Assembly (NCBI RefSeq): GCF_002556545.1
Contig: NZ_CP022685.1
Span: 1 to 64,000, forward strand
DNA: 64,000 nucleotides
DNA from: Streptomyces formicae
Lineage (GTDB): Bacteria > Actinomycetota > Actinomycetes > Streptomycetales > Streptomycetaceae
Reading direction: 5' to 3'
Shown: positions 41,325-48,814 of the stretch, piece by piece
Position numbering within the stretch: the stretch's first letter is position 1
How the letters are laid out: each line of letters starts with the position of its first letter
Position numbers and translations under genes: made by a program
The notes under the pieces: model-generated
Told to the model about the DNA's origin: nothing
The model's input: the letters and a program-made list of their open reading frames with translations, nothing else
Databases searched by the model: none

Positions 41325-41708
41325 ATGACCGCATTCGACACCGCCGCGTACGAGACCGCAGTCGCCCGCTACTTCGAGGCCTGGAACGCCGGGGGCGACG
41401 AGAACGTCATCAAGGCTGTGGCCGCCGCCTGGACCGAGGACGGCAGCTACACCGACCCGCTGGCCGACGTCTCCGGGCACGAGGGCCTCGCCGCCGTGAT
41501 CAACGGGGCCCACGAGCAGTTCCCCGGCTTCGAGTTCCGCCGGACCGGCACGGTCGACGGGCACCACGGCATCGCTCGCTTCACCTGGGAGCTCGTGTCG
41601 ACCGCGGACGGAACCGCACCCGTTGCCGGGGCCGACGTCATCACGCTGGCCGACGACGGCCGGATCCGTACCGTCCACGGATTCCTCGACCGCCTCCCCA
41701 CAGCCTGA
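41325..41708 (+). CDS. NTF2-like/SnoaL-type protein
   Basis: 127 aa. AYETAVARYFEAWNAGGDENVIKAVAAAWTEDGSYTDPLADVSGHEGLAAVI is the usual helix-plus-cone start of SnoaL-like proteins, ending with ITLADDGRIRTVHGFLDRLP. Members may be isomerases or cyclases, or may act as small-molecule binding proteins. Ribosome site AGGAGG 11 nt upstream. Same strand as the AraC gene that follows, separated by a strong hairpin. Confidence 0.82.
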   Translation: MTAFDTAAYETAVARYFEAWNAGGDENVIKAVAAAWTEDGSYTDPLADVSGHEGLAAVINGAHEQFPGFEFRRTGTVDGHHGIARFTWELVSTADGTAPVAGADVITLADDGRIRTVHGFLDRLPTA

Positions 41709-41730
41709 ACGTACCCGGTCAAGTACCCCT

Positions 41731-41763
41731 CCCCCATGAGGCAGAATGTCTGCTTCATGGGGG
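41731..41763 (+). terminator. 15-bp hairpin after NTF2-like gene
   Basis: CCCCCATGAGGCAGA (41731-41745) and TCTGCTTCATGGGGG (41749-41763) pair fully except for one G-U, with a 3-nt loop, 22 nt after the stop codon. It may end the NTF2-like transcript. Because it lies only 20 nt before the AraC start it could also be an operator or affect translation of that gene. Confidence 0.65.
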
Positions 41764-41782
41764 AAGTCGTCTTGGGGGTTGT

Positions 41783-42763
41783 GTGCTGCTCGTCGATCTG
41801 TCCACCGTGGCGCCACGCGAGCGGGCGGACGCGTTTCATCATGCGTTGACCGACTCGCTGGTGCCCAATGAAGTGGTCCACGAGGAGCCGGAGACGGGCA
41901 TCCACGCGCGCATGGAGCTGTGGCAGGTGGGCGGGCTCGGGCTGTTCTCCACCCGCAATTCGGGCTTCGAGGTACGCCGCAACGACCGGCACGTGCGCCA
42001 TCACCGCAGTCGGCCCGTGATCTCGGTTTCGCTCCAGCCCGAAGGCGTCCACCGGGCCGAGATCGCGGGCAGGCAGCAGGTCCTCGGGCCGGACGACATC
42101 TGTGTGTTCCACGAGTTGTCGCCCCGGGTCTACGGCTGGTCGGGCGACGGCGCGTCCCAGTCCATGATGTTCGACGTGGACCGTCTGGACATGCCGGTGG
42201 ACGCCGTGGTGAAGGCCTCGCTGCAGTTGCGCGCCAGTCCCCTGTACGACTTGGTCCTGAACCATCTGCGCGGTGTCTGGCGCGATCCGGGGCGTCTTGA
42301 GGGCGACCCCGGCGCCGCAGCCCTCGCCACGGCCACCACCGAGCTCGTCCGCGCGCTGCTCGTCTCCGCCGCGCACGCCGAGGAGTCCCCCGCCGTCCGC
42401 TCGGCGATGGACGAGACGCTGCTCACGCGGGTCCTGGCGTACGCCCGCCGCCACCTCTCCGACCGCGACCTGACGCCGGAGCGGATCGCGCGGGAGCACG
42501 CCGTCTCGGTGCGCAAGCTCTACGCCCTGCTCAACGACGCGGACATCAGACTGGAGCAGTGGCTCATCACCGAGCGTCTGGCCAGGGCGCGCGAGATGCT
42601 GACCGCGCCCCGCTACGACCGGCTCACCGTCGCGGCGGTGGGCGCGCGGTGCGGGTTCACCAGCCCGAGTCACTTCAGCCGCCGCTTCCAGGCGGCGTAC
42701 GGCACGTCCCCCAGCGAGTGGCGCCGACACCGCGACGTCACGAGCTCCGACGGCGGCGGGTGA
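41783..42763 (+). CDS. AraC-family regulator (AraC-binding-like domain)
   Basis: 326 aa from GTG at 41783. The N-terminal about 190 residues resemble the cupin-like AraC_binding_2 domain (RPVISVSLQPEGVHRAEIAGRQQVLGPDDICVFH). The C-terminal about 100 hold both helix-turn-helix units (DLTPERIAREHAVSVRKLYALLNDADIRLEQWLITERLARAREML and LTVAAVGARCGFTSPSHFSRRFQAAYGTSPSEWRRH). It may regulate the convergent esterase gene or the NTF2-like gene. Confidence 0.88.
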   Translation: MLLVDLSTVAPRERADAFHHALTDSLVPNEVVHEEPETGIHARMELWQVGGLGLFSTRNSGFEVRRNDRHVRHHRSRPVISVSLQPEGVHRAEIAGRQQVLGPDDICVFHELSPRVYGWSGDGASQSMMFDVDRLDMPVDAVVKASLQLRASPLYDLVLNHLRGVWRDPGRLEGDPGAAALATATTELVRALLVSAAHAEESPAVRSAMDETLLTRVLAYARRHLSDRDLTPERIAREHAVSVRKLYALLNDADIRLEQWLITERLARAREMLTAPRYDRLTVAAVGARCGFTSPSHFSRRFQAAYGTSPSEWRRHRDVTSSDGGG

Positions 42764-42785
42764 GGGGCATCCGTCCCGGCCGGGC

Positions 42786-43784
42786 TCACGCCGAGTGCAA
42801 GGCGGCGTGCAGTGTGTCCGTCAGCTGGATGCGGGCCGCCCGGGACGCCTCGGTCCCGCGGAGCAGGTCGAAGAGCACGAAGCCGTGGATGGTGCCCTGG
42901 TAGCGGATCGACACGACGGGCACGTCCGCTTCCCGCAGCCGGGCCGCGTACGCCTCGCCCTCGTCGCGGAGCACGTCGGCCTCGGCCGTCAGGACCAGCG
43001 CCGGAGGCAGATCGCGCAGTCGGCTCACCGATGCGCGCAGCGGCGAGACGGCACCCTGCGCTCGGCTCTCGCGGTCCGGCGCGTACTGCTGCCAGTAGCC
43101 GTGCATGGCGTCGCGGCTGAGGAAGTATCCGTCGGCGAACCGCCGGTAGGACGGGGTGTCCATCGCCGCGTCCGTCACCGGGCAGACAAGGACCTGGTGG
43201 CGGAAGTCCGGGCCGCCGCGCTCGCGCGCCACGAGCGTGAGGGCTGCGGCCAGTTGGGCGCCCGCGCTGGCGCCGACGACCGCCATCCTGGCCCCGTCCA
43301 GGTGGCACTCCGCGCCCTGCCCCGCGACCCAGCGGGCCACCGTGTAGGCGCGCTCCACGGCGTGCGGGTGGCGGGCGTCCCGCGGGGTGTCGTACTCGGG
43401 GACGACCACGGCGGCATCGGCGCCGAGCACGAGGTCGGCAAGCAGTCGCCGGTGCGCGTACGCGTCGGTCAGCATCCAGCCGAGGCCGTGCAGGTACAGC
43501 ACGACCGGCAGCGGTTCGTCGGTGCCGGCCGGGCGCAGGATCCGTACCCTGATGCGGTTCCCGTCGCGCCCCGGCAGCGCCAGCCACTCTTCCTCGATGT
43601 CCGGGTCGTCCGCGCCGCCGCCGTCCCACAGGGCGGCCATGCGGGACCTGGACGAGGCCGGGTCGTCGGACCCGGGCTCGGACGCGGACTCGGGCCAGGA
43701 GGGACAGGCGTACGTTTCGGCGAAGGCCCTCGTGTGCCGTTCGAGCACAGGTCTCTCCCCGACGACTGGAACGTCTGCTTCCAC
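42786..43784 (-). CDS. Alpha/beta-hydrolase, HSL-type esterase
   Basis: 332 aa. Oxyanion motif YLHGLGWMLTDAY (HGLGW for the usual HGGGW/HGAGW), PEYDTPRDARHPHAVE, nucleophile elbow GASAGAQ, acid loop ALVLTAEADVLRDEGE, and His in TIHGFVLFD. A carboxylesterase or lipase of the hormone-sensitive lipase family. GTG start with AGGAG 5 nt upstream. It is 23 nt tail-to-tail with the AraC gene. It closely resembles the hydrolase at 58068-59048 in its C-terminal third. Confidence 0.88.
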   Translation of the reverse strand: MEADVPVVGERPVLERHTRAFAETYACPSWPESASEPGSDDPASSRSRMAALWDGGGADDPDIEEEWLALPGRDGNRIRVRILRPAGTDEPLPVVLYLHGLGWMLTDAYAHRRLLADLVLGADAAVVVPEYDTPRDARHPHAVERAYTVARWVAGQGAECHLDGARMAVVGASAGAQLAAALTLVARERGGPDFRHQVLVCPVTDAAMDTPSYRRFADGYFLSRDAMHGYWQQYAPDRESRAQGAVSPLRASVSRLRDLPPALVLTAEADVLRDEGEAYAARLREADVPVVSIRYQGTIHGFVLFDLLRGTEASRAARIQLTDTLHAALHSA

Positions 43785-44077
43785 GGGGACTCCTGCACAG
43801 GGGACGGATCGCGGGGCCGTTCGCGGCTCCGCCGACTCGGAGTACTCACCCTAGGACGCCATCGGCCGGAAAGGGGACCGGCGGTCCCACTGATTCATGC
43901 CGCTGCGTGCACACTTCGGGCGCAGCCTCTGACGCGTACGCGAAAGGCAGTCATATGACCTAACGCCTCACGCGGTTGTCGGTCCAGACTCACGGTCATG
44001 GGCCGTGGACCAGGGGTGACCGTCCCCCTCTGCCACGCACAGGGCACCGGCCCGGGGACGGTTGAAGGGAGCCCTCC
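43785..44077. other. Divergent intergenic region, esterase and AraC gene
   Basis: 293 bp without a gene. Contains two palindromes, GAGTACTC at 43838-43845 and GTCATATGAC at 43950-43959, either of which could bind a regulator. No clear -35/-10 pair was identified. Confidence 0.4.
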
Positions 44078-45052
44078 GTGAGCGTGGGATCCGGAACGGC
44101 CGTGTCGCCGGGCACCGAGACCTCGACCGACGTGGAGTCCGCCTTCGCGCGCTGGCTCACACCCCTCGTGGCACCCGGCGACGCCGACAGACGGGCGGAC
44201 GGGTCCGTGTCCTTCCGGCAGTTCGGCTACGTCCGCATGCTGACCTGCGCGTCGGGGCCGCTGCGGCTGGTCCGCGGTCCCCGCCCGGGCACGGAGGACG
44301 CGGTCGCGCTGCTCGTCCCGCGCGAGGCGGCGGTGCGGCTGGTCCAGGACGGGCGCGGCGTGTCCGTGGTGCCGGGTGAGTCGGCGCTCATCGACCTGCG
44401 CCGCGCGTTCACCGTCGAGTACGAGGGCGCGGCCCGCGCGCTCTTCCTTCGGCTGCCCCTGCACGCGCTGCACGTTCCCTCGGTCCCCCTGCGGTCCCTC
44501 ACGGCTCGCGCGCTCCCGCCGTCCGCGGGCTCCGCGGCGGTTCTCCCCGCCCTGCTCCGGCACTTGGAGACCGCGGCCCCGCGGGTGTCCGCCCCGCTGG
44601 GCGAACGGCTCGGCGGTCTCGTCACGGATCTGGTCGCCGGGCTCGTCGAGGACCTCGCCGAGGACGCGGAAGGGCCGCCCGAGGACGACAGGCACCCCTT
44701 GGTCGTCACCATCCGCCAGTACATCGACCGTCACCTCGGCGACCCGGACCTATCCGCAGAACGCATCGCCGCGGCGCACCTCATCTCGGTCCGCTATCTG
44801 CACCGCCTCTTCGAGGCCGAGGGCGTCACCGTAGGGAGGCTGATCCAGCGTCAGCGCGTCGAGCGGTGCGCCGGGGAGCTCGCGCGGCGCGGCCGGAGCA
44901 GTCCGTCCATCGCCGTGGTCGCCGCCCGCTGGGGCTTTCGCAGTCCGGCGCACTTCAGCCGCGCGTTCAAGTCCGTCTACGGCCATCCGCCTCAGCAGTG
45001 GCGGCGGATGGCTATGTCCGGGACGGCCGACGCTCCGGGGACGCGTGCCTGA
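44078..45052 (+). CDS. AraC-family regulator
   Basis: 324 aa. N-terminal AraC_binding_2-like half (VSFRQFGYVRMLTCASGPLRLVRGP, VSVVPGESALIDLRRAFTVEY) and C-terminal DNA-binding half (HLGDPDLSAERIAAAHLISVRYLHRLFEAEGVTVGRLIQRQRVERC, IAVVAARWGFRSPAHFSRAFKSVYGHPPQQWRRM). GTG start. Its stop lies 8 nt from the stop of the next, convergent AraC gene; the two proteins share the same layout and look paralogous. Confidence 0.87.
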   Translation: MSVGSGTAVSPGTETSTDVESAFARWLTPLVAPGDADRRADGSVSFRQFGYVRMLTCASGPLRLVRGPRPGTEDAVALLVPREAAVRLVQDGRGVSVVPGESALIDLRRAFTVEYEGAARALFLRLPLHALHVPSVPLRSLTARALPPSAGSAAVLPALLRHLETAAPRVSAPLGERLGGLVTDLVAGLVEDLAEDAEGPPEDDRHPLVVTIRQYIDRHLGDPDLSAERIAAAHLISVRYLHRLFEAEGVTVGRLIQRQRVERCAGELARRGRSSPSIAVVAARWGFRSPAHFSRAFKSVYGHPPQQWRRMAMSGTADAPGTRA

Positions 45053-45060
45053 CGATGCTG

Positions 45061-45957
45061 TCAGCGGCGGCCGGTTCCCGGCCCTTCGGCGGGTCTGGTC
45101 CGGCCGTCGCGCCAGTCGCTGGGCGACATGCCGTATGCCGTACGGAAACTGCGGCTGAAGTGGGTGGCACTGGCGAATCCCCAGCGACTGGCGACCGCCG
45201 CCACCGTGATGTCGTCGCGTGCCGGACGGGCCAGCTCGCGGCGGGCCTCCTCCAGGCGGCGGTGCTGGATCCACCGGCCGACCGTGCTCCCCCGCCCCTC
45301 GAAGAGCTTGTGCAGATAGCGGATCGAGATGTGCTGGGCCTCGGCGACGGTGGCCGGTGTCAGGTTGCGGTCGCGCAGGTTAGCGTCGACGTACGCCCGC
45401 AGTCTGCGGACCAGGGCCTCGCGGTCCTGTCCGTCCTCTGCGGAGCCGGGTCCTGCGTCCTCGACGGCGAGCAGCGCGACGAGGTCGGCGACCGCCCCGG
45501 CCCAGCGCAGCGCGGCGCGTGACGGGGGCCCGGGTTCCGCCGCGGTGATCTCGCGCAGGAGCGGGCCGAGCAACGGCGCCACGGTTCCGTCGGCGAACGG
45601 GGCCCGTCCTGCCAGGTCGCGCGCCTGCCGGTCGGTGAGGGCCAGGGCACGGCGCGGGACGTGCACCAGGTGCAGTTCGAAGTCCTCCCTCTCCTCCAGG
45701 GTGAGGGGACGCGCCCCGTCACGGAGGAAGACGTCTCCGGGCAGGCAGACCTCGGTGCTGCCGGGCCCGCCGAGCGTGGCCCGCCCGGCGGTGTGGAAGC
45801 CCAGCAGGACGTACGGGTCGGTCACGGCGTCCGCGTCGGGAACGTGCCGGACCGGGCGCGCCGTTCCCCGGAACGTGCGGATGCGGAGGAAGCCGAGCGT
45901 GCGGTCTGCGAAGGTGTCCCCCGTGGTGGCGGTGGGGGTGGGCATGGTCGTTGTCAC
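45061..45957 (-). CDS. AraC-family regulator, convergent paralogue
   Basis: 298 aa from GTG at 45957 (an in-frame ATG at 45945 is the alternative; neither ribosome site is strong). Binding-domain half: PYVLLGFHTAGRATLGGPGSTEVCLPGDVFLRDG. DNA-binding half: DRNLTPATVAEAQHISIRYLHKLFEGRGSTVGRWIQHRRLEEARRELA and ITVAAVASRWGFASATHFSRSFRTAYGMSPSDWRDG. It diverges from the large LuxR gene with a gap of about 130 nt, so it may control it. Confidence 0.87.
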   Translation of the reverse strand: MTTTMPTPTATTGDTFADRTLGFLRIRTFRGTARPVRHVPDADAVTDPYVLLGFHTAGRATLGGPGSTEVCLPGDVFLRDGARPLTLEEREDFELHLVHVPRRALALTDRQARDLAGRAPFADGTVAPLLGPLLREITAAEPGPPSRAALRWAGAVADLVALLAVEDAGPGSAEDGQDREALVRRLRAYVDANLRDRNLTPATVAEAQHISIRYLHKLFEGRGSTVGRWIQHRRLEEARRELARPARDDITVAAVASRWGFASATHFSRSFRTAYGMSPSDWRDGRTRPAEGPGTGRR

Positions 45958-46087
45958 GTGATCAGCCTGCTGTGGTCGGGCCCGGCTGACGAGAGCGTGC
46001 GGCCTTCCCTGCGGGCAGGGGCACGAGCCGTGCACGCACAGGCATCGCGGCGATGTCACGGTGGTCGGAGGCGACCAGGGGAGAGTC

Positions 46088-48814
46088 ATGGGCAGCGGAC
46101 AGGGTGACAGGACGCTCGTCGGCCGTCGGCGCGAACAGGCGCTGCTGGAGCGGTCCCTCGATGAGGCGCGCGTCGGGGCGTGCGGTTCGGCGACGGTGTT
46201 GCGCGGCGAAGCGGGCATCGGGAAGACGGCGCTGCTGGAGTGGACGGTCGCGCGCGCGGCGCGCGACGGGTTCACCGTCCTGCGTGTGGTGGGCAGCGAG
46301 TCGGAGTCCGGCATCGCCTTCGGCGCGCTGCACCGAGTGCTGCTGCCGCTGCGGGAAAACTCGCGTGCGCTGCCTCCGCACCAGCGGCTCGCCCTGGAAC
46401 GGGCGCTGGGGCTGCGCGACGAGCTGCCGCCGAAGGGGTTCATGGTGGGCGCTGCCGCGCTGGCGCTGCTCGCCGAACAGGCGCGTCGCGGCCCGGTGCT
46501 GATCGTCGTCGACGACCTTCAGTGGGTGGATCCTTCCAGCGCCGCCGTCTTCGTCTTCCTGCACCAGCGGATCGTCTCTCTGCCCGTGGTGATGGTGTGC
46601 GCGAGCCGGTCCGACGGGTCCGCTCTGGAGGGCTGGCCCGCCCATCCGGTGGATGTCGAGGCGCTGTCGGGCGAGGACGCGCGGACGCTGCTGCGGCGCC
46701 GACAGCCGGGGCTCGCCGCCGGTGCCGTCCGGCGGGTGCTCGCGGAGGCCGCTGGCAACCCTCTCGCCCTGGCCGAGTTGCCCGGTCGGTTTGCGGACGA
46801 GCATCGCAGGGGCGTCGTACCGCTCCCGGAGCGGCTGCCGTTGGGCAGCCGTCTGGAGGAGGTGTTCGCGCGGCGGGTGCGGTCGCTGCCCGGGAGTGCG
46901 GCGCGCGTCCTGCTGCTCGCCGCGCTGGACGACGTGGCGGACGTCGGTGGCGATGCCGTGCGCTCGACGGAACAAGGCGGCGCCGAAGGGGTTCTGGACG
47001 CGATCGAGGCGAGCGGGCTCGCCCGCTGGGACGCCGCGGGACGGCTGGTCTTCCGCCATCCCCTGGTGCGGAGCGCCGTGATCGCCGCCGTCCCGGACGC
47101 CGAACGGCGGTCCGCGCACCGGTCGTTGGCTGAGCGGCTGCGCGAGGACGACCCACGTCGGCTCCTGCACGAGGCGTCCGCCGCCGAGGGCCCCGACGAA
47201 CGGCTGGCCGCCCGGCTCCAGGAGGCCGGCACCCGCATCGCGGGGCGCGGTGGTGACGCGGAGGGCGCCATGCTCCTCGAGCGCGCGGCCGCTCTCGGGA
47301 CCGGTCCCGGCGACCGCGCGCGTCGTCTGACGTGGGCCGCCGTGATGTCGGCGCGGGGCGGGCGGCTCGCGTACGCGGCGGAACTCCTGAGGGAAATCCG
47401 GCGCGGCCCGGTGCCGGAGGACATCGCTCCGCTCTTCGCCTACGCGGTCGTGTACGTCGACCAGAGCCACCACGTGGACTTCGCCTCGTCCTTCGAGCTG
47501 CTGCCCGGGGCGCTGGAGGCGCTGACGGCGCCGGGCGCGCCGGTCTTCGGTGACCTCGTCGAGCAGATGGCGTTCAAGCTGCTGCTCGCGTCGGCCTACA
47601 CGGGTGACCCGCGCGGCTGGGACGTCCTTGAGCGGCATCGCGGGCACCTCTCCCCCGCCGTACGCCTGTGCCACCGCGCGTGGGCGGACCCGCCGCGCAC
47701 GGCGCACGGCGCGGAGAGGGAACTGCGGTCCCTGGTGGCGCGCGTCGCGGCCCGGCGGGAGACCGCCGGAGCCTGGCTGCTGCTCTGGGCGGCGTCGGCG
47801 GTGGACGCGGCCGACGAGGAGCTGCGGCGGCTCTTCGACGACGAGCACACGTACGCCACCCAGGGGTCCGTCGCGAAGGCGCGGTGCCATCAGGCGTTCC
47901 TGCGGGGCCGTTGGGACGCCGCCGAGGAGTGTCTGCGCGAGGCCGACACCGCGGAGGAGCTCGGGTATCACTGCAACGCCCTGCTCTTCCGGCACTATTA
48001 CGCGCACTTCCTGGCGGGCCGGGGCGACGAGCGGGGCCTGCGCGACGTGCGGGCGCGGATCGGGCCGGTGGCGACGTCGGCACGGATGCGGTTCGTCACG
48101 GACCACCTGGACCGTCTGGACGCGCTCGCCGCACTGGCGCACGGGCGGGACGAGGAGGCGTACCTCCTGCTGCGTCGCGTCATGCCGCCGGGTCAACTGC
48201 CGCGCGGCCTCGCGTGGTTCCACCTCGCGTTCTTCGACTTCGTCGTGGCGAGCCTGCGCTGCGGCCGCCGGGCGGAGGCGCGGGCCCACGTCGCGGCGGG
48301 GCGGGCCGCGCGGATGGACTCCGTCTCCGCGCACCACGCCTTCCTGCTGGCGGCCGCGACCGCCATCACGGCGGACGACGCGGAGGCGGACGCGGCGTAC
48401 GCGGCGGCCTGCGCGGTGCCGGGAGCCGGTGAGTGGGTCTTCGACATGGCGCGCCTGCGACTGCTGCACGGGGCTGGGCTGCGCCGTCGGGGCCGCCGCG
48501 CCGAGGCGGTCGACACGCTGCACGCCGCCCTCCGTGCCTTCCAGGGGCTGCGCGCGGATCCGTGGGTGGAGCAGTGCCGGGCAGAGCTTCGGGCCGCGGA
48601 CCGCCCGTCGAACGGCACGAGCGTCCCCGCCGACGGGCTGACCGCGCAGGAGTTGCGCGTCGCCCGCCTGGTGTCCACCGGCCTCACGAACAAGGAGGTC
48701 GGCGCGGCTCTCCAGCTGTCGCCGCGCACGATCGGGGCTCATCTCTACCGGATCTTCCCGAAGTTGGGGGTCACGTCACGGGCGGCTCTTGCGGGGGCGC
48801 TGCCGGATTCCTGA
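46088..48814 (+). CDS. Large LuxR (LAL) ATPase regulator
   Basis: 908 aa. Walker A LRGEAGIGKTALLEW near residue 40-52, Walker B VLIVVDDLQWVDPSS near 145, a long alpha-helical TPR-like middle, and a C-terminal LuxR helix-turn-helix GLTAQELRVARLVSTGLTNKEVGAALQLSPRTIGAHLYRIFPKLGV. LAL proteins activate natural-product or sugar genes in an ATP-dependent manner. ATG at 46088 (GGGGAGAGTC upstream) is preferred to GTG at 46061. The 3' end overlaps that of the next LAL gene by 44 nt on the opposite strand. Confidence 0.9.
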   Translation: MGSGQGDRTLVGRRREQALLERSLDEARVGACGSATVLRGEAGIGKTALLEWTVARAARDGFTVLRVVGSESESGIAFGALHRVLLPLRENSRALPPHQRLALERALGLRDELPPKGFMVGAAALALLAEQARRGPVLIVVDDLQWVDPSSAAVFVFLHQRIVSLPVVMVCASRSDGSALEGWPAHPVDVEALSGEDARTLLRRRQPGLAAGAVRRVLAEAAGNPLALAELPGRFADEHRRGVVPLPERLPLGSRLEEVFARRVRSLPGSAARVLLLAALDDVADVGGDAVRSTEQGGAEGVLDAIEASGLARWDAAGRLVFRHPLVRSAVIAAVPDAERRSAHRSLAERLREDDPRRLLHEASAAEGPDERLAARLQEAGTRIAGRGGDAEGAMLLERAAALGTGPGDRARRLTWAAVMSARGGRLAYAAELLREIRRGPVPEDIAPLFAYAVVYVDQSHHVDFASSFELLPGALEALTAPGAPVFGDLVEQMAFKLLLASAYTGDPRGWDVLERHRGHLSPAVRLCHRAWADPPRTAHGAERELRSLVARVAARRETAGAWLLLWAASAVDAADEELRRLFDDEHTYATQGSVAKARCHQAFLRGRWDAAEECLREADTAEELGYHCNALLFRHYYAHFLAGRGDERGLRDVRARIGPVATSARMRFVTDHLDRLDALAALAHGRDEEAYLLLRRVMPPGQLPRGLAWFHLAFFDFVVASLRCGRRAEARAHVAAGRAARMDSVSAHHAFLLAAATAITADDAEADAAYAAACAVPGAGEWVFDMARLRLLHGAGLRRRGRRAEAVDTLHAALRAFQGLRADPWVEQCRAELRAADRPSNGTSVPADGLTAQELRVARLVSTGLTNKEVGAALQLSPRTIGAHLYRIFPKLGVTSRAALAGALPDS

